Positions 1 through 7,516 of a stretch of 10,766 bases of DNA are shown in pieces. The DNA comes from Agrobacterium fabrum (GTDB lineage Bacteria; Pseudomonadota; Alphaproteobacteria; Rhizobiales; Rhizobiaceae), in the NCBI GenBank assembly GCA_003241215.1, contig QFOL01000122.1, positions 1 to 10,766 of the forward strand, written 5' to 3'. Below the pieces are notes generated by a model. It was not told the DNA's origin, searched no databases, and saw nothing but the letters and a program-made list of their open reading frames with translations. The translations under genes were made by a program, and so were the position numbers. Every line of letters starts with the position of its first letter. The stretch's first letter is position 1.

Positions 1-501
1 CTTGGCGGCGATGTGCCGCTTTTTCGCGACCTGCGCCTCATAGAGGCTGATGCCGGGCGGATTGAAATAGGCGCAGGAATATTGCCAGTCCTCATCGAGG
101 AAGAGATCGAACAGCTTGGCGCTCAGATCGTAATGATGGGCGACGTTGCTCTTGTTGTGGTTGACCGGCAGATGCATCTTGATCCGGGCGGCGATGATGC
201 GCGCCATGCCGCGCCAGATCATGCCGAAGGAAAGGGCCTCGCTCAGCGTATTGCCTTTGACCAGCGCAAGGAAATCGTAAATATCGCCTTCCGCAACTTT
301 CGCCCGGCCTTCCATATACATTTCGGCAAGCTTCAACGCAGGATCGGCGGCGATCTCCTGCATCGCAGCTTCGTCGGTGAAATTCAGAACCACCCTTTTG
401 CCTGTACCGTTACCGTAGGTATGGCTTCCACCCGGGCCGGTTACGGTGAGATCACCGGTCTTGATTATCTTTTCGAGCAGAACATGCAGAGACGACGCCA
501 T
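1..501 (-). CDS. cfa: Cyclopropane-fatty-acyl-phospholipid synthase, N-terminal part (cut by window edge)
   Basis: The reverse strand from the ATG at 501-499 is open to the window edge and gives 167 residues without a stop. The protein begins MASSLHVLLEKIIKTGDLTV. Near the visible end it reads NVAHHYDLSAKLFDLFLDED, followed by WQYSCAYF. That HYD-L..-LF-LFLD-(M/W)-YSCAYF block is the signature just before the S-adenosylmethionine-binding fold of CFA synthases. In the family the enzyme moves a methylene group from SAM to the double bond of unsaturated phospholipid acyl chains at the inner membrane. The catalytic SAM domain lies outside the window, so its integrity cannot be judged, and a related CFA-like methyltransferase is possible. 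A GGGGG run four bases before the ATG can serve as ribosome binding site. The gene follows tex on the same strand but a strong terminator separates them, so it is probably transcribed on its own. Confidence 0.88.
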   Translation of the reverse strand, partial: MASSLHVLLEKIIKTGDLTVTGPGGSHTYGNGTGKRVVLNFTDEAAMQEIAADPALKLAEMYMEGRAKVAEGDIYDFLALVKGNTLSEALSFGMIWRGMARIIAARIKMHLPVNHNKSNVAHHYDLSAKLFDLFLDEDWQYSCAYFNPPGISLYEAQVAKKRHIAAK

Positions 502-567
502 GGCACCCCCAATTGCTAAGTCTCACTTATCAATTTCGCTGACCGTATTCCTTTCGGCACAAGTTGC

Positions 568-595
568 AAGATAGTCTTATTTCAAAAAAATTGAA
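568..595 (-). promoter_or_regulatory. Possible promoter of the CFA synthase gene
   Basis: This is an AT-rich stretch between the tex terminator and the CFA synthase start. On the minus strand it holds TTCAAT (590-595), a 16-base spacer, then TATCTT (568-573). The -10 matches four of six consensus bases and the -35 only three. The position is reasonable, giving a leader of about 60 bases, but the match is weak and this is inference only. Confidence 0.22.
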
Positions 596-609
596 CGATT
601 TCATCAAGC

Positions 610-644
610 AAAAAGTCCCGCCGGGGTTTCCGGCGAGGCTTTTT
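610..644 (-). terminator. Intrinsic terminator of tex
   Basis: Two 15-base arms (610-624 and 630-644) pair around a 5-base loop, with one C/A mismatch and one G-T pair. The core is GC-rich (CCGCCGG against CCGGCG) and is flanked by five A on one side and five T on the other, so it can act in both directions. It starts 26 bases after the tex stop on the minus strand, where the transcript would end in the U run. It insulates the CFA synthase gene from tex. Confidence 0.85.
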
Positions 645-669
645 GGTAAAAAGTCGTTTCAACCCTAGG

Positions 670-2994
670 TCAGCGTCGCTTCATGGCTTCAGCCAGGGCG
701 GCGGCAAGCGCACCGCCGGTTTGCGACCCTTCGTTGCGCTCTTTCGGCTTGGATGTCGCGTGCCGCATGGCGCTGGCATTGCCCTTCTCGCGCATCGGCT
801 GCGGCGCTGCCTCGCCGCCATCCTTGCGCATGGTGAGACCGATGCGCTTGCGCTTCACATCCACTTCCACGACCCGCACCTTGACGACATCGCCCGCCTT
901 GACGACCTCATGCGGGTCCTTCACGAAACGGTCGGCGAGTTGCGAGACATGCACCAGCCCATCCTGATGCACGCCGATATCCACGAAAGCGCCAAAGGCG
1001 GCGACATTGGTGACGGTGCCTTCCAAAAGCATGCCCGGTTTCAGATCGGTGATCTCGTCCACACCCTCGGCAAAGGTCGCGGTCTTGAAGCTCGGGCGCG
1101 GGTCGCGGCCGGGCTTTTCCAGTTCGGCGATGATGTCTTTTACGGTCGGCAGGCCGAATTGCTCGTCGATGAACTTCTTCGGATCGAGCGCCTTCAACGC
1201 GGCGCTGTCGCCCATCAGCGAGCGCAGATCGCGGCCGCAGGCGGCGACGATCTTTTTCGCCACGCCATAGGCTTCCGGGTGAACCGAGGAAGCATCCAGC
1301 GGCTCCTTGCCGTTCGGAATGCGCAGGAAGCCGGCGCATTGCTCGAAGGTGCGCTGGCCGAGGCGCGGCACCTTCAGCAATTCCTTACGGCTGGCGAAGG
1401 GGCCGGTCTGGTCGCGATGGGCGACGATGGCATCGGCAATCGAGCTGCCAAGGCCGGACACCCGCGCCAGAAGCGGTGAAGAGGCGGTATTGAGATCGAC
1501 GCCGACGGCGTTCACCGCATCTTCCACGACAGCATCGAGCGAACGGCTGAGACGACCCTGATCGACATCATGCTGGTACTGACCGACGCCGATGGATTTC
1601 GGCTCGATCTTCACCAGTTCCGCCAGCGGATCCTGAAGACGGCGGGCGATGGAGACGGCGCCGCGCAGCGAAACATCGAGATTGGGGAATTCCGCCGCTG
1701 CCCGTTCCGAAGCGGAATAGACCGAAGCGCCCGCCTCCGAGACGATGACCTTGGTGGGCTTTGCGCCCGAAGCCGAAGCCGGCATCTGCGCCAGAAGATC
1801 GGCGACCAGCTTTTCCGTCTCGCGGCTGCCGGTGCCATTGCCGATGGCGATCAGCTCGACATTGTGTTTGCGGATGAGCAAGGCGAGTTCCGCCTGCGTG
1901 CCGCGCACGTCGTTCTTCGGCGGGAAGGGATAGACCGTCGTGGTATCAAGCAGTTTGCCGGTGCCATCCACCACAGCCACCTTGACGCCGGTGCGGATGC
2001 CCGGATCGAGACCCATGGTGGCGCGGGAACCGGCCGGTGCGGCCAGCAGCAGATCCTTGAGATTGCGGGCGAAAACATGGATCGCCTCTTCTTCGGCACG
2101 CTCGCGCAATTCGCGCATCAGATCGAGCGAGAGCGACATGGAAAGCTTCACCCGCCAGGTCCAGCCTGCCACTTCCATCAGCCATTGGTCGGCGGGGCCG
2201 GCATTGCGGATATCGAAAGCGGCGGCGATGGTGCGCTGTGCGGGCTTGACCGATGAGGGATCGTCCGCATCGACATCTATGGTCAATGTCAGAATTTCTT
2301 CGTTCCAGCCGCGCAGCATGGCCAGCGCCCGGTGGCCCGGCACCGTCGCCCAGCGCTCGAAATGATCGAAATAGTCGGAGAATTTCTCACCCGACGCCTG
2401 CTTGCCGTCCACCACCTTGGCGCGGAAGGTGGCGTTCTGGCGCATGTAATCGCGCAGGCGGCCGAGCAGATCGGCATTTTCGGTCATGGTTTCCGCCACG
2501 ATGTCGCGCGCGCCCTCGAGTGCCGCCTTCACATCGGCCACCTCACCCTGAACATAAGCTTCCGCCAGCTTTGCCGGATCGGCGGCGCGGTTTTCCCATA
2601 TCGCTTCTGCCAGCGGGCCAAGACCGCGTTCGCGGGCGATTTCGGCACGGGTGCGGCGTTTCGGCTTATAGGGCAGATAGAGGTCTTCCAGCTCCGCCTT
2701 GGTGCCCGCCTGCATGATCTTGACCATCAGCTCATCGGTCATCTTGCCCTGGCCGGTGATGGACTCCACGATGGAGCCGCGGCGCGCATTGAGTTCGCGC
2801 AGATAGACGAGGCGTTCCGAAAGCGTGCGAAGCTGGGTGTCATCCAGCCCTCCCGTCACTTCCTTGCGGTAACGGGCGATGAAGGGAACGGTCGCGCCCT
2901 CGTCCAGCAGGGCCACCGCCGCCTTTACCTGATCGGGGCGGGCGTTGATTTCGGCGGCGATGAGCGAGGCGAGGCGGGCATTGTCTGCGGTCAT
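670..2994 (-). CDS. tex: Tex family RNA-binding transcription accessory protein
   Basis: The protein has 774 residues, close to the usual Tex length of about 770. The N-terminal Tex region carries [20 protein letters not shown] near residues 32-51. A YqgF/RuvX-like RNase H fold starts near residue 325 ([18 protein letters not shown]). Helix-hairpin-helix motifs follow at about 490-560 ([36 protein letters not shown]). An S1 RNA-binding domain is at about 651-724 ([27 protein letters not shown]), then a basic, Ala-rich tail. Tex proteins bind nucleic acid and affect transcription and stress tolerance; the exact role here is not shown by sequence. The reading frame stays open far upstream through antisense purD, so the start is a choice. 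I take the ATG at 2994 because family homology begins there and a good promoter lies just upstream. No strong Shine-Dalgarno is visible. The gene is divergent from purD and closed by the terminator at 610-644. Confidence 0.93.
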   Translation of the reverse strand: MTADNARLASLIAAEINARPDQVKAAVALLDEGATVPFIARYRKEVTGGLDDTQLRTLSERLVYLRELNARRGSIVESITGQGKMTDELMVKIMQAGTKAELEDLYLPYKPKRRTRAEIARERGLGPLAEAIWENRAADPAKLAEAYVQGEVADVKAALEGARDIVAETMTENADLLGRLRDYMRQNATFRAKVVDGKQASGEKFSDYFDHFERWATVPGHRALAMLRGWNEEILTLTIDVDADDPSSVKPAQRTIAAAFDIRNAGPADQWLMEVAGWTWRVKLSMSLSLDLMRELRERAEEEAIHVFARNLKDLLLAAPAGSRATMGLDPGIRTGVKVAVVDGTGKLLDTTTVYPFPPKNDVRGTQAELALLIRKHNVELIAIGNGTGSRETEKLVADLLAQMPASASGAKPTKVIVSEAGASVYSASERAAAEFPNLDVSLRGAVSIARRLQDPLAELVKIEPKSIGVGQYQHDVDQGRLSRSLDAVVEDAVNAVGVDLNTASSPLLARVSGLGSSIADAIVAHRDQTGPFASRKELLKVPRLGQRTFEQCAGFLRIPNGKEPLDASSVHPEAYGVAKKIVAACGRDLRSLMGDSAALKALDPKKFIDEQFGLPTVKDIIAELEKPGRDPRPSFKTATFAEGVDEITDLKPGMLLEGTVTNVAAFGAFVDIGVHQDGLVHVSQLADRFVKDPHEVVKAGDVVKVRVVEVDVKRKRIGLTMRKDGGEAAPQPMREKGNASAMRHATSKPKERNEGSQTGGALAAALAEAMKRR

Positions 2995-3037
2995 AGGGGA
3001 CTCTTGGAGGTTCTCTGATGTCACGTCTGGAGCGGCG

Positions 3038-3065
3038 AACATAATGTCTGATTGTGGCGTGACAA
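3038..3065 (-). promoter_or_regulatory. Probable promoter of tex
   Basis: On the minus strand TTGTCA (3060-3065) is followed after 16 bases by TATGTT (3038-3043). These match five and four of six bases of the sigma-70 consensus. Transcription would start near 3031, giving a leader of about 37 bases to the ATG at 2994. The alternative upstream in-frame ATG at about 3043 falls inside the -10 box, which argues against it as the tex start. Confidence 0.45.
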
Positions 3066-3136
3066 CAAGAGGCGGCAACGATTCCACAGGAAAGGCGGCG
3101 TTCAAGGGAAAGACGGGCATTTGCGGCGCTTTCTCC

Positions 3137-3165
3137 TTGACCTTTCGCCCCCCTGCCCTTAACGC
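3137..3165 (+). promoter_or_regulatory. Possible promoter of purD
   Basis: TTGACC (3137-3142) lies 17 bases before TAACGC (3160-3165), or 16 before TTAACG. The -35 is a good match (CTTGAC is favoured in rhizobia) while the -10 is poor. The spacing to the purD ATG at 3208 allows a leader of about 35 bases. No riboswitch-like fold was recognised between 2995 and 3207. Confidence 0.35.
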
Positions 3166-3207
3166 CCCTGACACAAGGTTACTGGCGAATTTGCAGGGGT
3201 ATTGACC

Positions 3208-4479
3208 ATGAAAGTTCTGTTGATCGGTTCCGGCGGACGCGAACATGCGCTGGCGTGGAAAATCGCCCAGTCTCCCCTGCTCGATGAGCTTTATGCCGCC
3301 CCCGGCAATCCCGGCATTGCCGACCACGCGACGCTGGTGGCGCTTGATGTGGAAGACCACGCGGCCGTCATCGCCTTTGCGAAAGAAAAGGCAATCGACT
3401 TCGTTGTCGTCGGCCCGGAAGCGCCGCTGGTTGCCGGCCTTGCGGATGACCTGCGCGCCGCCGGCATCGCCACCTTCGGCCCCTCGAAGGCAGCCGCCCA
3501 GCTGGAGGGCTCCAAGGGCTTCACCAAGGATCTCTGCGCGCGCTACGATATTCCGACCGGCGCTTACCAGCGCTTCAAATCCGCTGAACCGGCCAGGGAC
3601 TATGTTCGCCAACAGGGCGCGCCGATTGTCATCAAGGCGGACGGGCTTGCCGCCGGCAAGGGCGTGACCGTTGCGATGACGGAAGCCGAAGCGCTTGCCG
3701 CCATCGACGACTGTTTCGATGGCGCTTTCGGCGCGGCCGGTGCCGAAGTGGTGGTGGAGGCCTTCCTCGATGGCGAAGAAGCGAGCTTCTTCTGCCTTTC
3801 GGATGGCAAGACCGCGCTGGCGCTTGCCACCGCGCAGGATCACAAGCGTGTCGGCGATGGCGATACCGGCCCGAATACCGGCGGCATGGGTGCCTATTCC
3901 CCTGCCCCTGTCATGACACCGGCCATGGTGGAGCGCACCATGAAGGAAATCATCGAGCCGACGATCTCGGGCATGGCCAAGGACGGCAATCCTTTCTCGG
4001 GCGTATTTTTCGCAGGCCTGATGATCACCGCCAAGGGGCCGGAACTGATCGAATATAACGTGCGTTTCGGCGATCCCGAATGCCAGGTGCTGATGATGCG
4101 CCTGAAAAGCGATCTGCTGCCGATCCTCTACGCCACCGCCACCGGCACGCTGGACAAGGTTGAGGCGGAATGGCGCGACGACGCGGCGCTGACCGTCGTT
4201 CTCGCCTCGAAGGGTTATCCCGGCGCTTACGACAAGAACACGCCGATCGACCATATTCCCGAGGCCAGCGAAGAGGCGAAGGTGTTCCATGCCGGAACCG
4301 CGCTGAAGGACGGCGGGCTGGTGGCGACGGGTGGACGCGTGCTGAACGTTACCGCCCTTGGAAAGACCGTGACGGAAGCGCAGACCCGCGCCTATGCGCT
4401 GGCGGACAAGGTGGAATGGCAAAACGGCTTCTGCCGCCGTGATATCGGCTGGCAGGCCATTGCCCGCGAACAGGCCTGA
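3208..4479 (+). CDS. purD: Phosphoribosylamine--glycine ligase (GAR synthetase)
   Basis: The 423-residue protein is of normal length for PurD. It ligates glycine to 5-phosphoribosylamine using ATP, an early step of purine nucleotide synthesis in the cytosol. The N domain opens with [17 protein letters not shown]. The ATP-grasp part follows with [20 protein letters not shown], then [16 protein letters not shown], then [18 protein letters not shown] near residues 216-232. The metal and nucleotide segment [17 protein letters not shown] lies near 281-297. The C domain carries [10 protein letters not shown]. All key motifs are intact. I chose the ATG at 3208 because AGGGG ends about eight bases before it and homology begins at KVLLIG; a TTG two codons earlier is in frame but less likely. 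The gene is divergent from tex. No convincing intrinsic terminator follows it, so some read-through into the small exported-protein gene is possible. Confidence 0.96.
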   Translation: MKVLLIGSGGREHALAWKIAQSPLLDELYAAPGNPGIADHATLVALDVEDHAAVIAFAKEKAIDFVVVGPEAPLVAGLADDLRAAGIATFGPSKAAAQLEGSKGFTKDLCARYDIPTGAYQRFKSAEPARDYVRQQGAPIVIKADGLAAGKGVTVAMTEAEALAAIDDCFDGAFGAAGAEVVVEAFLDGEEASFFCLSDGKTALALATAQDHKRVGDGDTGPNTGGMGAYSPAPVMTPAMVERTMKEIIEPTISGMAKDGNPFSGVFFAGLMITAKGPELIEYNVRFGDPECQVLMMRLKSDLLPILYATATGTLDKVEAEWRDDAALTVVLASKGYPGAYDKNTPIDHIPEASEEAKVFHAGTALKDGGLVATGGRVLNVTALGKTVTEAQTRAYALADKVEWQNGFCRRDIGWQAIAREQA

Positions 4480-4571
4480 TCCTTAAAGCAGAAGGGGTCG
4501 GGAGCGACTTTGGTTCAATTTTTACCAAGTTTGCTGACCCGATGGAAACGAAAGACCGGTAATACTTCCCG

Positions 4572-4577
4572 TAATAT
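4572..4577 (+). promoter_or_regulatory. Possible -10 element before the small exported-protein gene
   Basis: TAATAT at 4572-4577 matches five of six bases of the -10 consensus, and a second TAATAC lies at 4560-4565. No convincing -35 lies at a proper distance from either. If the first one is used, transcription starts near 4584, after the upstream in-frame ATG at 4581, which supports translation from 4635. Confidence 0.25.
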
Positions 4578-4634
4578 TGCATGGCGCTTCGTACCTTAAT
4601 CGCGAGGCCGCGCCGTCATTTCGGGGGTTTTTCG

Positions 4635-5147
4635 ATGCGTCGTCTTTTTCTGACAGCTGTTATCGCGCTGACCGGCGGGTCGGCGATGGCGTCCTCCATC
4701 GAATATATAAACGGCGTGCACGCGACCAATGGCAGCTTCGTTCGTCACGATTGCACCGGTTGCCAGCCCCTGAAAAGCAAGACCGTGGCGCAGGATTATG
4801 CCGTTCCCTCCATTGAGCCGGGCACGCAGCACACGGAAATGCGCGAAGTCGACGGCAAGCGCACCCTGGTGCGCACGGAAGCCTGGCTTGGCGGTGCGCC
4901 CGTCACCTTCCTCAGCACCAATCCCGCATGGATGACGGACAGCTCCGGCGCCGCCATCGCGACCTATGACGAGGCAGAACCCGCGACACATCCGGCTGAG
5001 ACGGTTTCGACACCTGTCGGTATCGACGTGACGGCGACCACGGCAGCCGTCAAGGAGATTTCCACCGAAAACGCAACCGAGCCGGCCAGCGCCGCGGCAA
5101 TCGGCGGCGCGCCGCAATTCCCGGATTTCAAATTGCGCGGCAACTGA
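4635..5147 (+). CDS. Small exported protein with CxxC motif, possibly HPE1-like
   Basis: The 170-residue product starts with a clear Sec signal peptide: MRR, a hydrophobic core LFLTAVIALTGG, and a likely signal peptidase I site after SAMA (residue 19). The mature protein opens SSIEYINGVHATNGSFVRHD and then has CTGC at residues 40-43. The middle (about 44-115) is mixed, and the C-terminal third is low in complexity and rich in Ala, Thr and Glu before ending FPDFKLRGN. The mature protein is probably periplasmic or secreted. The N-terminal pattern reminds me of small rhizobial proteins annotated as having a plant virulence effector HPE1-like domain; this is recollection, not a search result. The start at 4635 is preferred to the in-frame ATG at 4581 because the signal peptide begins there and GGGGG lies eight bases before it. 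No function can be given from sequence. Confidence 0.78.
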   Translation: MRRLFLTAVIALTGGSAMASSIEYINGVHATNGSFVRHDCTGCQPLKSKTVAQDYAVPSIEPGTQHTEMREVDGKRTLVRTEAWLGGAPVTFLSTNPAWMTDSSGAAIATYDEAEPATHPAETVSTPVGIDVTATTAAVKEISTENATEPASAAAIGGAPQFPDFKLRGN

Positions 5148-5155
5148 CCGGCCGA

Positions 5156-5179
5156 TGACGTTTTTCATGACAAACGTCA
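5156..5179 (+). repeat. Inverted repeat just after the exported-protein gene
   Basis: TGACGTTT (5156-5163) and AAACGTCA (5172-5179) are perfect complements around an 8-base loop, beginning nine bases after the stop at 5145-5147. No T run follows, so it is not a classical intrinsic terminator. It may protect the 3' end, work weakly as a terminator, or bind a dimeric regulator. Confidence 0.4.
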
Positions 5180-5307
5180 AATAATCGCGCAATCGCTGCA
5201 TTGGTGAAATGACGCCGCAACCATGCGGGGAATAGCGGCTTATCGGCCCATTATTCCGCCAGCTTGGACTGATAAAGCCATCGCTAATTAAATATTTATT
5301 CAAATTT

Positions 5308-5336
5308 TTGGCCGCTAAGTGAATTCATGGTGCAAT
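5308..5336 (+). promoter_or_regulatory. Possible promoter of the chemoreceptor gene
   Basis: TTGGCC (5308-5313), a 17-base spacer and TGCAAT (5331-5336) each match four of six sigma-70 consensus bases. They follow the AT-rich stretch at 5283-5309, which could act as an upstream element. A start near 5343 would give a leader of about 125 bases. The call rests on weak matches. Confidence 0.28.
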
Positions 5337-5469
5337 GCAGCACACTGTGAAGGCCGAAGCGAACGCTTGTTTTTCAGGCCCTTTACCGCGCATCACGCGC
5401 CCTTCCATTTCCGAAACTTCGGCAGCGCGCGGCTTTTTCAGCCGCAACGCCAAACGCTTGTGAGCGCCC

Positions 5470-7293
5470 ATGAAGAATCTCTCCATCTCCCGCCAGTTGA
5501 TCGTTCTCGTGATGGCGCTTATGGCCGCCTTCGCCGTTGCAACTTTTTATCAGCTGAAATCCGCCACCGACGCCATCTATGAAGAACGCTACGGCATGCT
5601 GCGGACGCAGGTGCAATCGGCCATTTCCATTCTGCAATCCTTCCACGACAGGGAAAAGGCCGGAACGCTTTCGCGCGATGAGGCCATGAAGCAGGCCTAT
5701 GCCACCGTCAGCGCCATCCGCTTCACCCCCGATGGCTATTTGTTCGGTTACGATTACGACGTGACGATGAAGTTCCATCCCGATGCCAAGCGCGTCGGCG
5801 AAAGCTTCAAGGGCAAGCCGGACAGCAAGGGTTTTGCTTATCGTGACGAGCTGGTGCGGCTTGGCCGCAATGGCGGCGGCCAGACGGATTTTTACGGCCC
5901 GAAGCCCGGCCTGGAAGGCAATGACTACGCCAAGAGCTCCTACGCGCTTGCCTTCGAGCCATGGCAGGTGGTGGTCGTGACCGGCGTTTATATCGACGAT
6001 CTCAACGCGCAGGTGCGCGGCGAGGTGATGAAGGCGCTGTCCATCGGCGCTGCCATCTTCGTACTGGCGCTTGCCGCCGCCTTTTACGTCATCCGTGGCA
6101 TTTCGAAGCCGCTCGGTGATATTCACCGTGCGCTCGGCGAAGTGGCGAATGAAAATGTCTCGCTCGCCATTCCCCATACCGGCCTGACCAACGAAGTGGG
6201 CATGATGGCGAAGGCCACGGCCTCGCTTCAGGACAAGGTGCGCGAGCGCCATGCCATGCAGCGCCGGCAGGAAGAACAGCAGAACCAGCTCGACACGGAG
6301 CGCCAGAACAATCTCGACATGCAACGCGATGAGGCCGCCTTGCAGGCGCGTGTCGTCACCACCATCGGCGAGGCGCTGGAGAAGCTCGCCGGCGGCGACC
6401 TGACCGTTCGCTGCGGCGATCTCGGCAATCGTTATGCGGCGCTGCGCGACAATTTCAACGAGGCTCTGACCCATCTTGATGCCGCCATGGCCAAGGTGAA
6501 TTCCAAGAGCATCGACATCGGCGGCTCCAAGGAAGAAATCCGCAAGGCCTCCAACGAGCTTTCGCAGCGCACCGAACGGCAGGCTGCCAATCTGGAAGAG
6601 ACCTCCGCAGCGCTCGACGAACTGACGGTTGCGGTGCGCCAGACGGCCGAAGGGGCCGCCGACGCCGCCAAGCGCGTCACCACCGTCAGCTCGGAGGCCA
6701 TGCGCAGCGACCGGGTGGTGGAAGAGGCGATATCAGCGATGAGCGGTATCGAACAGTCATCCGACCAGATTTCCAACATCATCGGCGTGATCGACGACAT
6801 CGCCTTCCAGACCAACCTTCTGGCGCTGAATGCCGGTGTGGAAGCGGCGCGCGCGGGCGAAGCCGGCAAGGGCTTTGCCGTGGTGGCGCAGGAAGTGCGT
6901 GAACTGGCACAGAAATCCGCCGCCGCCGCCAAGGAGATCAAGGACCAGATCGCCCGCTCCTCCGCCCAGGTGGAAAATGGCGTGCGCCTTGTCGGCGAGG
7001 CCGGCGATGCGCTGAAACGCATTTCCGATCAGATCAAGTCCGCCAACGAGATCGTCAGCAAGATCGCCCATTCGGCGGCCGAGCAGGACACGACATTGCG
7101 CTCGATCTCCTCGTCGCTGAACCAGCTCGATGTCGCAACCCAGCACAATGCGGCCATGGCGGAAGAAACCACGGCTTCGGCGGAAGCGCTCGCCGTGGAC
7201 ACCGAAGAACTGCTGAACCTCATCCGCGGCTTCCGCGTCTCCTCCGGCCACCAGCTTCACGGCATGGCGGAGCAGATGCGCATGGCGGGGTGA
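5470..7293 (+). CDS. Methyl-accepting chemotaxis protein, single-Cache type
   Basis: The protein has 607 residues. A first membrane segment (about 9-28, LIVLVMALMAAFAVATFY) leads into a periplasmic sensor of about 160 residues with the look of a single Cache domain (FTPDGYLFGYDYDVTMKFHP; FEPWQVVVVTGVYIDD). A second membrane segment lies at about 189-210. A HAMP domain follows (ISKPLGDIHRALGEVA), then a Gln/Glu-rich helix and a second HAMP-like unit (about 295-345, GEALEKLAGGDLTVRCGDLG). The cytoplasmic signalling coiled coil has its hairpin tip near residues 437-475 (AFQTNLLALNAGVEAARAGE, GKGFAVVAQEVRELAQ). The tip contacts CheA and CheW and controls flagellar behaviour. The ligand is unknown; small organic acids are common for this sensor type. 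There is no C-terminal CheR/CheB pentapeptide tether: the protein ends EQMRMAG. It stands alone, away from any che cluster, and is closed by the terminator at 7320-7349. Confidence 0.93.
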   Translation: MKNLSISRQLIVLVMALMAAFAVATFYQLKSATDAIYEERYGMLRTQVQSAISILQSFHDREKAGTLSRDEAMKQAYATVSAIRFTPDGYLFGYDYDVTMKFHPDAKRVGESFKGKPDSKGFAYRDELVRLGRNGGGQTDFYGPKPGLEGNDYAKSSYALAFEPWQVVVVTGVYIDDLNAQVRGEVMKALSIGAAIFVLALAAAFYVIRGISKPLGDIHRALGEVANENVSLAIPHTGLTNEVGMMAKATASLQDKVRERHAMQRRQEEQQNQLDTERQNNLDMQRDEAALQARVVTTIGEALEKLAGGDLTVRCGDLGNRYAALRDNFNEALTHLDAAMAKVNSKSIDIGGSKEEIRKASNELSQRTERQAANLEETSAALDELTVAVRQTAEGAADAAKRVTTVSSEAMRSDRVVEEAISAMSGIEQSSDQISNIIGVIDDIAFQTNLLALNAGVEAARAGEAGKGFAVVAQEVRELAQKSAAAAKEIKDQIARSSAQVENGVRLVGEAGDALKRISDQIKSANEIVSKIAHSAAEQDTTLRSISSSLNQLDVATQHNAAMAEETTASAEALAVDTEELLNLIRGFRVSSGHQLHGMAEQMRMAG

Positions 7294-7319
7294 CCACGAA
7301 CGGTCTCTGCGATTGAAAC

Positions 7320-7349
7320 AAAAATGCCGGGCACAGACCCGGCATTTTT
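7320..7349 (+). terminator. Intrinsic terminator of the chemoreceptor gene
   Basis: AAAAATGCCGGG (7320-7331) and CCCGGCATTTTT (7338-7349) form a perfect 12-base stem around a 6-base loop and end in five T. It lies 26 bases after the stop. The A run on the other side lets it also stop minus-strand transcription coming from the DUF523 gene. Confidence 0.92.
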
Positions 7350-7383
7350 ATGTGCTCTCCAAAAAGGTTCCCTACATATTCGG

Positions 7384-7459
7384 CGTCATCCTCGGGCTCG
7401 ACCCGAGGGCCCATGGCCAGATTGCATTGTGGATCCTCGCCTCAAGGGCGAGGATGACG
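7384..7459. repeat. REP-like palindromic intergenic repeat, 76 bases
   Basis: The ends are an 11-base inverted repeat, CGTCATCCTCG (7384-7394) and CGAGGATGACG (7449-7459). Inside are two further hairpins: CCTCGGG/CCCGAGG (7390-7408) and CCTCGCC/GGCGAGG (7435-7453), each with a 5-base loop. The element can therefore fold either as two small hairpins or as one long stem. It sits between convergent genes (chemoreceptor and DUF523). This layout resembles dispersed palindromic repeats of Rhizobiales with CGTCATCCTCGGGCTCGACC-type ends; the family membership is from memory. Confidence 0.75.
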
Positions 7460-7516
7460 GCAGAGAGTATTTGCAACGTCGGGAAGCAGGCGATGCCGTA
7501 TTTGCAGCGCCTCATT

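Larger units (their letters stand above)
5148..5469. other. 322-base non-coding region upstream of the chemoreceptor gene
   Basis: No credible gene lies here. The region holds an 8-base inverted repeat at 5156-5179, an AT-rich core at 5283-5309, a possible promoter at 5308-5336, and a structured leader. In the leader GCGGCT and AGCCGC (5429-5445) form a clean hairpin with a TTTTC loop, and CCGA/TCGG (5411-5422) a small one. The chemoreceptor ATG at 5470 has no good Shine-Dalgarno, so leader structure could influence its translation; that is inference. Confidence 0.6.

Noticed and set aside
643..2256. Plus-strand frames of 228-278 codons opposite tex
   Set aside because: Shadow frames of a GC-rich gene; no independent evidence of coding.
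2995..4422. Open minus-strand frame continuing upstream of tex through antisense purD (about 476 codons)
   Set aside because: It has no recognisable protein motif, lies opposite the well-supported purD, and is the usual GC-rich antisense shadow. Tex homology and length fit the start at 2994.
4509..4529. Hairpin TTTGGT/ACCAAG after purD as a terminator
   Set aside because: Only six pairs including a G-T, AT-rich, a long loop and no proper T run after it.
5288..5302. CtrA-like site TTAA-N7-TTCA upstream of the chemoreceptor
   Set aside because: One base off the full TTAA-N7-TTAA pattern and in AT-rich DNA, where such matches arise by chance.
5319..5582. Possible 87-residue plus-strand gene overlapping the chemoreceptor start
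   Set aside because: Overlaps the chemoreceptor in another frame, has no ribosome site or domain, and most of it is the leader region.
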